A stretch of DNA of 64,000 nt from Citreimonas salinaria (GTDB lineage Bacteria > Pseudomonadota > Alphaproteobacteria > Rhodobacterales > Rhodobacteraceae), in assembly GCF_900107235.1 (NCBI RefSeq), contig NZ_FNPF01000010.1:62001-126000 (forward strand), in the 5' to 3' direction. Positions 26,205 to 34,309 of the stretch are shown one piece after another. The translations under genes and the position numbers were made by a program. Position 1 is the stretch's first letter. The number at the start of each line of letters is the position of its first letter. The notes beneath the pieces are model-generated. The model saw only the letters and a list, made by a program, of their open reading frames with translations, made no database searches and had not been told where the DNA came from.

Positions 26205-26635
26205 CCGCTCTATTGATCGCCGCGGTGTTCGTGCTCGCCACGATCGCGCAGTACTACGCGCTGCGACACACCTCCCGGATCGTCCATCCGGTGCAGGGAT
26301 CGGCGCGGGCGGTGACGATATCCGTCACGACGCTAAGCCTGGGGCACCTGCTGCAGGGCGGGATCTATGCCAGCGGGGCCTGGATCGGAGACCAATGGCT
26401 GGACCTGGGCGGGCTCAAGTTCTCCGACCCCGACAAGACGGCAACCTTCCTCGATCACTACTACTATTCACTGGTCAATCTCAGCACGCTGGGCCGCGGG
26501 TCAACGACGCCCACAGGCGGGCTGCGCCTGATGACGGCCGTCGAGGCGTTTCATGGCTTCCTGCTGATCACCTCGTCGGGCACATACATGTTCCAGGTTT
26601 CCGCCGGAAAGGCACCCTTCGCGCGCGACGGCTAG
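26198..26635 (+). CDS. Small ion-channel-like membrane protein with a degenerate K+ filter
   Basis: The 145-residue protein has an N-terminal membrane helix (residues 1-20), a second at about 38-60, and a pore-like unit near 84-130. The pore helix HYYYSLVNLSTLGRG leads into PTGG and then a final membrane helix (MTAVEAFHGFLLITSSGTYMF). The layout matches two-pore-domain/Ion_trans_2 proteins, but the selectivity filter reads TLGRG (97-101) instead of T(V/I)GYG. It may not conduct K+. Its place between preA and the repressor gene suggests a membrane role in this cluster or simple neighbourhood. Confidence 0.65.
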   Translation: MLTALLIAAVFVLATIAQYYALRHTSRIVHPVQGSARAVTISVTTLSLGHLLQGGIYASGAWIGDQWLDLGGLKFSDPDKTATFLDHYYYSLVNLSTLGRGSTTPTGGLRLMTAVEAFHGFLLITSSGTYMFQVSAGKAPFARDG

Positions 26636-26643
26636 GCCGGGGA

Positions 26644-27285
26644 TCAAGCGGGCGACAGCATCCGGCGGAACAGCGTGTCGAGATGCGCGGCGGCACCGGG
26701 AAACGGGTCATGGTCCTCGCCCATCACCGCACGCACCTGCACCTCGAAATCCGCATAATGCTGCGTGAGCGCCCAGATCGAGAAAATCAGGTGCACCGGG
26801 TCGACCGGCGCGATGCGCCCCGCGTCGATCCAGCCGCGGATGATGGCGGCATGGTCTTCGACCATCTGTCGCAGGTGGGTCTGCAGCATCGGCTTCATGT
26901 TCGGCGCGCCGCGCAGGATCTCGTTGGCGAACAGCCGGCTTTCGCGCGGGTAGTCGCGCGACAGGGCAAGCTTGCCCTGCACGTAGGACAGGATCTCGGT
27001 CAGCGGGTCGCCGTCGGGGTCCATCGCGCCCAGAGGGGCAAGCCACGTGTCGAGCAACCCGCGCAGAAGCGCCTCGTGGATGGCGTCCTTGGAGGGGTAG
27101 TAATACAGCAGGTTCGGCTTCGACAGGCCGGCGGCCTTGGCAATCCGGTCCAGCGTGGCGCCGCGGAATCCTTCCTGCGAAAAGACGTCGAGCCCCGCCT
27201 CCAGGATCGCCTCGCGCTTGGCGCGCTGGATGCGGGTTCGGGGTTTCACCGCGGCGCCTTTCGGCTTTGCCGGAATTTTCGTCAT
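26644..27285 (-). CDS. RutR-like TetR family repressor of pyrimidine degradation
   Basis: The 213-residue protein has the length of E. coli RutR and a TetR helix-turn-helix near residues 22-65 (GATLDRIAKAAGLSKPNLLY). The family-typical stretch YPRESRLFANEILRG follows near residue 110. RutR binds uracil or thymine and then releases its operators. The gene diverges from the amidohydrolase gene, and the shared 155-bp gap holds a palindromic site that also occurs before preT, so autoregulation and control of both arms are likely. Confidence 0.82.
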   Translation of the reverse strand: MTKIPAKPKGAAVKPRTRIQRAKREAILEAGLDVFSQEGFRGATLDRIAKAAGLSKPNLLYYYPSKDAIHEALLRGLLDTWLAPLGAMDPDGDPLTEILSYVQGKLALSRDYPRESRLFANEILRGAPNMKPMLQTHLRQMVEDHAAIIRGWIDAGRIAPVDPVHLIFSIWALTQHYADFEVQVRAVMGEDHDPFPGAAAHLDTLFRRMLSPA

Positions 27286-27371
27286 CGCCGCCCGCCCTCG
27301 CCCGCCAATCGTGCAATCGCCCGGAAATCGAGCCTGCCGCTTGACCGAATCCGGTCCCGTGGTAGCGTCCG

Positions 27372-27389
27372 TTTTACCGAATGGTCAAA
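27372..27389. promoter_or_regulatory. Putative RutR-like operator between repressor and amidohydrolase genes
   Basis: TTTTACC-GAAT-GGTCAAA has seven-base arms with one mismatch. It resembles the RutR consensus of TTGACC...GGTCAA halves and shares TTTTACC with the site upstream of preT. It lies 52 bp before the amidohydrolase ATG and 87 bp before the repressor start on the other strand, so it could control both. Confidence 0.65.
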
Positions 27390-27440
27390 TAAGACGAAAG
27401 GCTCGGCGAGCAACGACCGGGCGAGCGACAGGAGAGATGC

Positions 27441-28691
27441 ATGGCAGCGCCAGCGGCGAACATGACGGTCAACGGCGACCGTCTCTGGGACAGCCTGATG
27501 GAAATGGCGAAGATCGGCCCCGGCGTGGCGGGCGGCAACAACCGCCAGACCCTGACAGACGCCGACGCCGAGGGCCGCGCGCTGTTCCAGCGCTGGTGCG
27601 AGGCGGCCGGCTGCACGATGGGGTTGGACCAGATGGGCAACATGTTCGCCCGCCGCGAAGGCACGGACCCGGATGCCCTGCCCGTCTACGTGGGCAGCCA
27701 TCTGGACACCCAGCCCACGGGCGGCAAGTATGACGGCGTGCTGGGCGTGCTGGGCGGACTCGAAGTGGTGCGGTCTCTGAACGATCTGGGCGTGAAGACG
27801 AAGCATCCGATCGTGGTGACGAACTTCACCAACGAGGAAGGCACGCGTTTCGCCCCGGCGATGCTGTCCTCCGGCGTGTTCGCGGGCATCCACAGCCAAG
27901 ATTGGGCCTACGACCGGGCCGACTCGCAAGGCAGGCGCTTCGGCGACGAGTTGGAGCGTATCGGCTGGAAGGGCGAGGAAGAGGTCGGCGCGCGCAAGAT
28001 GCGCGCCTTCTTCGAGCTGCATATCGAACAGGGCCCGATCCTCGAGGCCGAGGACAAGCAGGTGGGTGTCGTCACCCACGGCCAGGGCCTCAGCTGGACG
28101 CAGGTCACCGTCACCGGCCGCGATGCGCATACCGGAAGCACGCCGATGCCGATGCGGAAGAACGCGGGCCTTGGCATGGCGCGGATCCTCGACAAGGTCG
28201 ACCAGATCGCGTGGAGCCACAAGCCGCACGCCGTCGGCGCGGCGGGCCATATCGAGGTCTTCCCGAATTCGCGCAACGTGATCCCCGGCAAGGCGGTGTT
28301 CACCGTCGACTTCCGCTCGCCCGACCTGTCGGTGATCGAGGACATGGAGCAGCGCCTGCGGACCGAGGCGCAGGCGATCTGCGACGAGATGGGGCTCGAG
28401 GTCGAATTCGAGAAGGTCGGCGGGTTCGACCCGGTCGCCTTCGACGAGACCTGCGTCGCTGCCGTGCGCGACGCCGCCGAGCGTCTCGGCTACAGCCACA
28501 TGAACATCATCTCGGGCGCGGGGCACGACGCCTGCTGGATCAACCGCGTTGCCCCCACCGCGATGATCATGTGCCCCTGCGTCGACGGGCTGAGCCACAA
28601 CGAGGCGGAGGAGATCAGCAAGGACTGGGCGAAGGCCGGCGCCGACGTGCTGTTCCATGCGGTTGTCGAAACTGCGGAGATCGTGGAATGA
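27441..28691 (+). CDS. N-carbamoyl-beta-alanine amidohydrolase (beta-ureidopropionase), M20 type
   Basis: The 416-residue Zn-dependent hydrolase performs the last step, splitting N-carbamoyl-beta-alanine (or the methyl analogue) to beta-alanine, CO2 and NH3. M20 metal ligands are visible: H87 and D89 in GSHLDTQ, D98 in GKYDG, the E132-E133 pair in TNEEGTRF, and a His in FELHIEQGP. A late SGAGHDA near 367 completes the active site. Allantoate and other carbamoyl substrates use the same fold, but neighbouring preTA and dihydropyrimidinase settle the role. Confidence 0.87.
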   Translation: MAAPAANMTVNGDRLWDSLMEMAKIGPGVAGGNNRQTLTDADAEGRALFQRWCEAAGCTMGLDQMGNMFARREGTDPDALPVYVGSHLDTQPTGGKYDGVLGVLGGLEVVRSLNDLGVKTKHPIVVTNFTNEEGTRFAPAMLSSGVFAGIHSQDWAYDRADSQGRRFGDELERIGWKGEEEVGARKMRAFFELHIEQGPILEAEDKQVGVVTHGQGLSWTQVTVTGRDAHTGSTPMPMRKNAGLGMARILDKVDQIAWSHKPHAVGAAGHIEVFPNSRNVIPGKAVFTVDFRSPDLSVIEDMEQRLRTEAQAICDEMGLEVEFEKVGGFDPVAFDETCVAAVRDAAERLGYSHMNIISGAGHDACWINRVAPTAMIMCPCVDGLSHNEAEEISKDWAKAGADVLFHAVVETAEIVE

Positions 28692-28912
28692 GGGCGCCGC
28701 TGTCCTGCCTGCTCGCCGCGGTCGCTCTGGCCGCCTGCGACGCACCATATACTGCATCGAACGAGGTTCCCGCGCAGGTGCTTGCGGCGCTTCCCGACGA
28801 TCTGTCGCCACGCGCGGTGGGGCAGCAAGCCGACGGCTGCTGGTTTTATGTCGTGGGAGGCGATGCGATCGTGCCGCTCGAAGACGCCGACGGAAACCGG
28901 GTCTGCACGTGA
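28688..28912 (+). CDS. Small predicted lipoprotein in the pyrimidine cluster
   Basis: The 74-residue product starts inside the amidohydrolase stop (ATGA). Its N-terminus MRAPLSCLLAAVALAAC is a lipoprotein signal with the lipid-bearing Cys at residue 17. The mature part is only about 57 residues and ends DADGNRVCT, with two further cysteines that could pair. No family is recognised. Translational coupling suggests it is made with the amidohydrolase; a link to the importer or periplasm is inference. Confidence 0.6.
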   Translation: MRAPLSCLLAAVALAACDAPYTASNEVPAQVLAALPDDLSPRAVGQQADGCWFYVVGGDAIVPLEDADGNRVCT

Positions 28913-29009
28913 GCGGACCGCGCAAACACACTGCTCTGCGGGCTGCTGTCCCCGCCGGCCGATCGGGCCTTCTGGACGGCCAAGGAAATTGTATCAGGGG
29001 AGGAATTCA

Positions 29010-30467
29010 ATGAGCACCGTCATCAAGAGCGGAACCATCGTCACGGCCGACATGAGCTGGAAGGCCGACGTGCTGATCGAGGGGGACGTGATCGTCGAGA
29101 TCGGCGAGGGCCTGAAGGGCGAAACCGAACTCGACGCCACCGGCTGCTACGTGATGCCGGGCGGGATCGACCCACACGTGCACCTGGAAATGCCCTTCAT
29201 GGGCACCTATTCCAGCGACGATTTCGAAAGCGGCACCCGCGCGGGTCTGGCCGGCGGCACGACCATGGTGGTCGATTTCTGCCTTCCCAACCCCGACGGC
29301 CAGGGCCTGCTCGACGCGCTGCAGATGTGGGACAACAAGTCGACACGCGCCAATTGCGACTACAGCTTCCACATGGCCGTGACGTGGTGGGGCGAACAGA
29401 TCTTCGACGAGATGCAGACCGTCGTGCGCGACCGCGGCATCAACACGTTCAAGCACTTCATGGCCTACAAGGGCGCGCTGATGGTGCAGGACGACGAGAT
29501 GTTCGCCAGCTTCCAGCGCGTGGGCGAACTGGGCGGCATCGCCATGGTCCATGCCGAGAACGGCGACGTCGTGGCCGACCTGTCGGCGCGCCTGCTGGCC
29601 GAGGGCAACAACGGCCCCGAGGGGCACGCCTACTCCCGCCCTCCGCAGGTCGAGGGCGAGGCAGCGAACCGCGCGATCATGATCGCGGACATGGCCGGCG
29701 TGCCGCTCTATATCGTGCATGTCAGCTGCGAAGAGGCGCACGAGGCCATCCGCCGCGCCCGCCAGCAGGGCAAGCGCGTCTGGGGCGAGCCGCTGATCCA
29801 GCACCTGACGCTGGACGAGAGCGAGTACTTCAATCAGGATTGGGACCATGCAGCGCGCCGCGTGATGTCGCCGCCTTTCCGCAACGCCAAGCACCAGGAA
29901 AGCCTGTGGCACGGGCTGATGTCCGGCTCGCTGTCGGTGGTGGCGACGGACCACTGCGCCTTCACGACTGACCAGAAGCGCTATGGCGTGGGCGATTTTA
30001 CCAAGATCCCGAACGGGACCGGCGGACTCGAGGATCGGATGCCGATGCTGTGGACGAACGGCGTGGGCACCGGCCGTTTGACGCCCGAGGAGTTCGTGGC
30101 ACTCACCTCGACCAACATAGCGAAGATCCTGAACTGTTACCCGCGCAAGGGCACGATCCGCGTGGGCAGCGATGCCGACATCGTCGTCTGGGACCCGGAG
30201 AAGGAAAAGACCATCACCGCTTCCAGCCAGCAGAGCGCGATCGACTACAACGTGTTCGAGGGCCAGCACGTGAAGGGCCTGCCGCGCTTCACGCTGACCC
30301 GCGGCAAGGTCGCCGTGCACGACGGCGAGATCCGGACCGAGGAAGGTCACGGCAAGTTCGTCAAGCGCGCGCCGAACACGCCAGTGAACAAGGCGCTGTC
30401 CACATGGAAGGAACTGACCGCGCCGCGGCCGGTCAAGCGGTCGGGCATCCCGGCAAGCGGGGTCTGA
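29010..30467 (+). CDS. hydA: Dihydropyrimidinase (hydantoinase family)
   Basis: The 485-residue enzyme opens dihydrouracil or dihydrothymine to the N-carbamoyl-beta-amino acid. Binuclear metal ligands are all visible: HVH (H56, H58), the lysine to be carbamylated in MAYKG (K154), H181 in MVHAENG, H237 in IVHVSC and D314 in ATDHC. Length fits the family. A strong GGGGAGGA site precedes the ATG. It sits between the amidohydrolase and the importer genes, in pathway order except for the upstream preTA pair. Confidence 0.93.
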   Translation: MSTVIKSGTIVTADMSWKADVLIEGDVIVEIGEGLKGETELDATGCYVMPGGIDPHVHLEMPFMGTYSSDDFESGTRAGLAGGTTMVVDFCLPNPDGQGLLDALQMWDNKSTRANCDYSFHMAVTWWGEQIFDEMQTVVRDRGINTFKHFMAYKGALMVQDDEMFASFQRVGELGGIAMVHAENGDVVADLSARLLAEGNNGPEGHAYSRPPQVEGEAANRAIMIADMAGVPLYIVHVSCEEAHEAIRRARQQGKRVWGEPLIQHLTLDESEYFNQDWDHAARRVMSPPFRNAKHQESLWHGLMSGSLSVVATDHCAFTTDQKRYGVGDFTKIPNGTGGLEDRMPMLWTNGVGTGRLTPEEFVALTSTNIAKILNCYPRKGTIRVGSDADIVVWDPEKEKTITASSQQSAIDYNVFEGQHVKGLPRFTLTRGKVAVHDGEIRTEEGHGKFVKRAPNTPVNKALSTWKELTAPRPVKRSGIPASGV

Positions 30468-30474
30468 TCGCACC

Positions 30475-31281
30475 ATGTCCGCAGCACCCGCCATGGCCCA
30501 AGCGCCAGAGCCAGCCGTCATCCGGGCCGATCACCTAGACCTTACCTTCCAGACCGACGACGGGCCGGTGCATGCGCTGCGCGACGTCACGCTCGACATC
30601 CCCAACGGCGCCTTCGTCAGCTTCATCGGGCCATCGGGCTGCGGCAAGACCACGCTTCTGCGCTGCATCGCGGCGCTGGAGACGCCGACCGGCGGCAGCC
30701 TGACCGTCAACGGCATGACCGCCGACGAGGCCCGCCGCGCCCGCGCCTACGGCTACGTCTTCCAAGCCGCAGGGCTGTATCCCTGGCGCACGATCGGCGG
30801 AAACATCCGCCTGCCGCTCGAGATCATGGGGTTCTCGAAGGCCGAACAGCGCGAGCGGGTGGCTCGCGTGCTGGACCTGGTCGAACTGTCGCAGTTCGAG
30901 AAGAAGTTCCCCTGGCAGCTGTCGGGCGGGATGCAGCAGCGGGCATCCATCGCCCGCGCGCTGGCCTTCGACGCCGACATCCTGCTGATGGACGAACCCT
31001 TCGGCGCACTGGACGAGATCGTCCGGGACAGGCTCAACGAGGAACTGCTGCGCCTCTGGGACAAGACGAACAAGACCATCGCCTTCGTCACCCATTCGAT
31101 CCCCGAGGCGGTATACCTGTCGACACATATCGTGGTGATGTCGCCGCGGCCGGGGCGGATCACCGACGTGATTGAAAGCCCCCTGCCCAAGGAGCGCCCG
31201 CTGGACATCCGCGACACGCCCCAGTTCATCGAGATTGCCCACCGCGTGCGCGAGGGCCTGCGCGCGGGGTACGAGGAATGA
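30475..31281 (+). CDS. ABC transporter ATPase (NitT/TauT/Thi type) in pyrimidine cluster
   Basis: The 268-residue ATPase has Walker A GPSGCGKTT (52-60), Q-loop FQAAGLYPW (96-104), signature LSGGMQQR (149-156) and Walker B ILLMDEPFGALD (169-180). It resembles SsuB/TauB/ThiZ-type importer subunits. It begins seven bases after the dihydropyrimidinase stop and its own stop overlaps the first permease ATG, so it is made in the same operon. The substrate is probably a pyrimidine or dihydropyrimidine, inferred from context. Confidence 0.88.
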   Translation: MSAAPAMAQAPEPAVIRADHLDLTFQTDDGPVHALRDVTLDIPNGAFVSFIGPSGCGKTTLLRCIAALETPTGGSLTVNGMTADEARRARAYGYVFQAAGLYPWRTIGGNIRLPLEIMGFSKAEQRERVARVLDLVELSQFEKKFPWQLSGGMQQRASIARALAFDADILLMDEPFGALDEIVRDRLNEELLRLWDKTNKTIAFVTHSIPEAVYLSTHIVVMSPRPGRITDVIESPLPKERPLDIRDTPQFIEIAHRVREGLRAGYEE

Positions 31282-32276
31282 CCGACGCGACCGTCGCCAC
31301 ACAGGGCGCCATGCGCCGCTGGCCGCGCTGGCTGAGCCTGCCGCCGGTCCTGGCCATGGTGCTGGCGCTTATCGCGATCTGGTACGTGGCGGCGGTGCCG
31401 ATGAACGTGCACGAGGTCCTGACCCGCGCGGAACGCGCCGGCATCGCCGTCTCGCCGGATTCGGCCGTGCTGCGGCGCGACATGTCCGCCCTCGCCCTCG
31501 TGGCGCGCAACCCCGGGACCTTGGGCGAAAGCTGGAGCCTCGACCGCCCGCGCCTACCCGCCCCGCACCAGGTGCTGGTCGAGCTCTACGACTCGACCAT
31601 CGTCGAAGAGGTGACCGGCCGGCGCGGCATCGTGCGGACCGGAAGCCTGTCGAACCGAAGCCTAGTCTACCACGGCTGGGTGACGCTGAACGCGACCTTC
31701 GTGGGCTTCCTGATCGGCACCGCGCTGGGTGTGGTGCTGGCGGTGGGCATCGTGCACAGCCGCGTCATGGACCTGAGCGTCATGCCCTGGGCGATCGTGT
31801 CCCAGACCATTCCGATCGTAGCCTTGGCGCCGATGATCATCGTGGTGCTCTATTCCATCGGCATCCAAGGCCTGCTGCCCAAGGCGGTGATCTCGGCCTA
31901 CCTGTCGTTCTTCCCGGTGGTCGTGGGTATGGTGAAGGGGCTGCGCAGTCCCGGCGCGATGCAGATGGACCTTATGCGCACCTACAACGCGCCGGCGTCC
32001 ACCGTGCTGTGGAAACTGCGTCTGCCGGCCTCGGTGCCCTACCTTTTCGCCTCGCTCAAGATCGGCATCGCCGCCTCGCTTGTCGGCGCCATCGTGGGCG
32101 AATTGCCGGTGCAGCAGGGCGGGCTCGGCGCGCGGATGCTGGCGGGCAGCTACTACGGCCAGACGGCGCAGATCTGGGCGGCCCTGATACTGGCGGCGGC
32201 GCTTGCGGCGCTGCTGGTCTGGGCGGTCGGCTGGCTGGAACGGCGCACGCTGGCGCGGATGGGGATGGCGGCATGA
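31278..32276 (+). CDS. ABC transporter permease 1, with a large N-terminal periplasmic insert
   Basis: The 332-residue membrane subunit has a membrane span near residues 17-38, a long polar segment (about 40-125), and then the BPD_transp_1 core with five spans. The core carries the EAA-like loop MRTYNAPASTVLWKLRLPAS near residue 235. The extra 80-residue insert is longer than in most SsuC/TauC proteins. A four-base overlap joins it to the ATPase and to the second permease. Confidence 0.85.
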   Translation: MTDATVATQGAMRRWPRWLSLPPVLAMVLALIAIWYVAAVPMNVHEVLTRAERAGIAVSPDSAVLRRDMSALALVARNPGTLGESWSLDRPRLPAPHQVLVELYDSTIVEEVTGRRGIVRTGSLSNRSLVYHGWVTLNATFVGFLIGTALGVVLAVGIVHSRVMDLSVMPWAIVSQTIPIVALAPMIIVVLYSIGIQGLLPKAVISAYLSFFPVVVGMVKGLRSPGAMQMDLMRTYNAPASTVLWKLRLPASVPYLFASLKIGIAASLVGAIVGELPVQQGGLGARMLAGSYYGQTAQIWAALILAAALAALLVWAVGWLERRTLARMGMAA

Positions 32277-33118
32277 GCTACGTGGTCTTCGCCTTCGTCC
32301 TCTGGGCCATCGGCTTCGCGATCAACCTTCAGCTTGCCGGCGGCCCGGCGCAACGCAGCGCCGCCGCGCGGCTGGCGATCCCGCTGATCTTCGGCGCCAC
32401 CCTGCTGGCCATGTGGGAGCTTCTGGTTCGCGGACTCGAGGTGCCGACCGTGATCCTGCCGCCGCCGTCGCAGATCGGCGCGACCTTCGCCGCCAACACG
32501 AGCATCCTTTGGGGGGACTTCGTGCAGACGATCCTCAAGGGCGCGCTGAGCGGCTACTTGATGGGTTGCGCCGCGGCCGTGCTGGTGGCGCTCCTGGTCG
32601 ACCGCTACGACTACCTGCGCCGCGGATTGCTGCCGCTGGGCAACTTCATGGCTGCGCTGCCGATCGTCGGCACCGCGCCGATCCTTGTGATGTGGTTCGG
32701 CTTCGGCTGGCAGTCCAAGGCGGCGGTGGTCGTGCTGATGGTCTTCTTCCCGATGCTGGTGAACACGGTGGCGGGGCTGTCGGATACCTCGGCCATGCAG
32801 CGCGACCTGATGCGCACCTATGCCGCGTCGTGGCCGCAGACCCTGCTGAAACTGCGCCTGCCGGCAGCGCTTCCCTTCATCTTCAACGGGCTCAAGATCT
32901 GTTCGACGCTGGCGCTGATCGGCGCCATCGTGGCAGAGTTCTTCGGCAGCCCCACGCAGGGCTTGGGCTTTCGGATCTCGACCAGCATAGGCCAGCTGAA
33001 CCTCGGGATGGTCTGGTCGGCGATCGTGGTCTCGGCACTGGCCGGCACCGCGTTTTACGGGCTGGTGGCCCTGCTGGAACGGCGCGCGACCTTCTGGCAC
33101 GCGTCGCAGCGCAAATGA
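32273..33118 (+). CDS. ABC transporter permease 2
   Basis: The 281-residue protein is a second, shorter permease of the same type, with about six spans. Its EAA-like loop reads MRTYAASWPQTLLKLRLPAA near residue 185, and the end NGLKICSTLALIGAIVAEFF is typical. Two different permeases with one ATPase indicate a heterodimeric channel. The ATG overlaps the upstream stop; a hairpin separates it from the binding-protein gene. Confidence 0.87.
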   Translation: MSYVVFAFVLWAIGFAINLQLAGGPAQRSAAARLAIPLIFGATLLAMWELLVRGLEVPTVILPPPSQIGATFAANTSILWGDFVQTILKGALSGYLMGCAAAVLVALLVDRYDYLRRGLLPLGNFMAALPIVGTAPILVMWFGFGWQSKAAVVVLMVFFPMLVNTVAGLSDTSAMQRDLMRTYAASWPQTLLKLRLPAALPFIFNGLKICSTLALIGAIVAEFFGSPTQGLGFRISTSIGQLNLGMVWSAIVVSALAGTAFYGLVALLERRATFWHASQRK

Positions 33119-33125
33119 AGCAGAA

Positions 33126-33143
33126 CCCCGGCGCGAACCGGGG
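33126..33143 (+). other. Intercistronic hairpin before the binding-protein gene
   Basis: CCCCGG (33126-33131) pairs with CCGGGG (33138-33143) around CGCGAA, in the 70-bp gap between the second permease and the binding protein. There is no T run. Such hairpins often protect the mRNA for the binding protein so that more of it is made than of the membrane subunits. Confidence 0.45.
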
Positions 33144-33188
33144 CAGGAACGACAAGCAAAAACACGAGTCCAACGAGAGGGAACTACA

Positions 33189-34181
33189 ATGAAAAAGACG
33201 CTCTACGCCGCGGCAGCGAGCCTTGGCCTGGCCGCCACTCCGGCGCTGGCCCAGGACGACGAGGTCACGCTGCAGCTGAAATGGGTGACGCAGGCACAGT
33301 TCGCCGGCTACTACGTCGCGCTCGAGAACGGCTATTACGAGGATGCGGGGCTGGACGTCACGATCCTGCCCGGCGGCCCCGACATCGCACCCACCCAGGT
33401 CATCGCCGGGGGCGGCGCCGACGTGGTGGTGGAATGGATGCCCGCGGCGCTGGCCGCCCGCGAGAACGGATTGCCGCTGGTCAACATCGCGCAGCCCTTC
33501 GCCTCGTCGGGCATGATGCTGACCTGCTGGGGCGACGTCGGCATCGAGGAACCGGCCGACCTGGCTAACCGCACGCTGGGCGTGTGGTTCTTCGGGAACG
33601 AATACCCCTTCCTGTCTTGGATGAGTCAGCTCGGTATCGAGACCGACGGCGCGTCCGAGGGATCGGTCGAGGTGCTCAAGCAGGGCTTCAACGTCGATCC
33701 GCTGCTGCAGCGCCAGGCCGACTGCATCTCGACCATGACCTACAACGAGTACGGCCAGGTGATCGACGCGGGCGTCTCGCCCGAGGAGCTGGTGACCTTC
33801 AAGTACGAGGACCAAGGCGTCGCGACGCTGGAAGACGGTCTCTACGTGCTCGAGGAGAACCTCGAGGACCCGGCCTTCGTCGACAAGATGGCGCGCTTCG
33901 TCGCCGCCTCGATGAAGGGCTGGAAGTGGGCCGAGGAGAACCCCGAGGAAGCGGCGATGATCGTGCTCGACTACGACGAGACGGGCGCCCAGAGCGAGCA
34001 TCACCAGATCCGCATGATGGGCGAGATCGCCAAGCTGACCGCCGGTTCCGACGGCACTCTTGATCCGGAAGCATACCAGCGCACGGTCGAGACGCTGCTA
34101 GGCGGCGGTTCAGACCCAGTCATCGCGCAGGAGCCCGAAGGCGCCTGGACGCACGTGATCACCGACCAGGCGCTGAACTGA
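33189..34181 (+). CDS. ABC transporter substrate-binding protein (NMT1/ThiY-like)
   Basis: The 330-residue periplasmic protein has a signal peptide (MKKTLYAAAASLGLAATPALA). The NMT1/THI5-like domain starts LQLKWVTQAQFAGYYVALEN, followed by LPGGPDIAPTQVIAGGGADV near residue 60-80. ThiY and relatives bind pyrimidine rings such as formyl-aminopyrimidine. With the catabolic genes upstream, uracil, thymine or a pyrimidine base is a reasonable ligand. GAGAGGGAAC serves as ribosome site, and a terminator follows the stop by 24 bp. Confidence 0.88.
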   Translation: MKKTLYAAAASLGLAATPALAQDDEVTLQLKWVTQAQFAGYYVALENGYYEDAGLDVTILPGGPDIAPTQVIAGGGADVVVEWMPAALAARENGLPLVNIAQPFASSGMMLTCWGDVGIEEPADLANRTLGVWFFGNEYPFLSWMSQLGIETDGASEGSVEVLKQGFNVDPLLQRQADCISTMTYNEYGQVIDAGVSPEELVTFKYEDQGVATLEDGLYVLEENLEDPAFVDKMARFVAASMKGWKWAEENPEEAAMIVLDYDETGAQSEHHQIRMMGEIAKLTAGSDGTLDPEAYQRTVETLLGGGSDPVIAQEPEGAWTHVITDQALN

Positions 34182-34205
34182 GCCACGGAAGCATCTTCTG
34201 CATCA

Positions 34206-34235
34206 GGCCCCGGTCACACCGGGGCCTTTTATTTT
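34206..34235 (+). terminator. Intrinsic terminator of the pyrimidine operon
   Basis: GGCCCCGGT (34206-34214) pairs perfectly with ACCGGGGCC (34218-34226) around CAC, followed by TTTTATTTT. This is the clearest intrinsic terminator in the window and closes the operon after the binding-protein gene. Confidence 0.92.
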
Positions 34236-34309
34236 GCGCCTTTGGTTGGCCGGACGGAATTCGCGCAGGAGCCTGCTCGCGTCGCAAGGCAAAGCGGCCC
34301 ACAGACCGC

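Noticed and set aside
33119-33188. TPP or other riboswitch before the ThiY-like gene
   Set aside because: The gap is only 70 bp, with a simple hairpin and no THI-box-like sequence.
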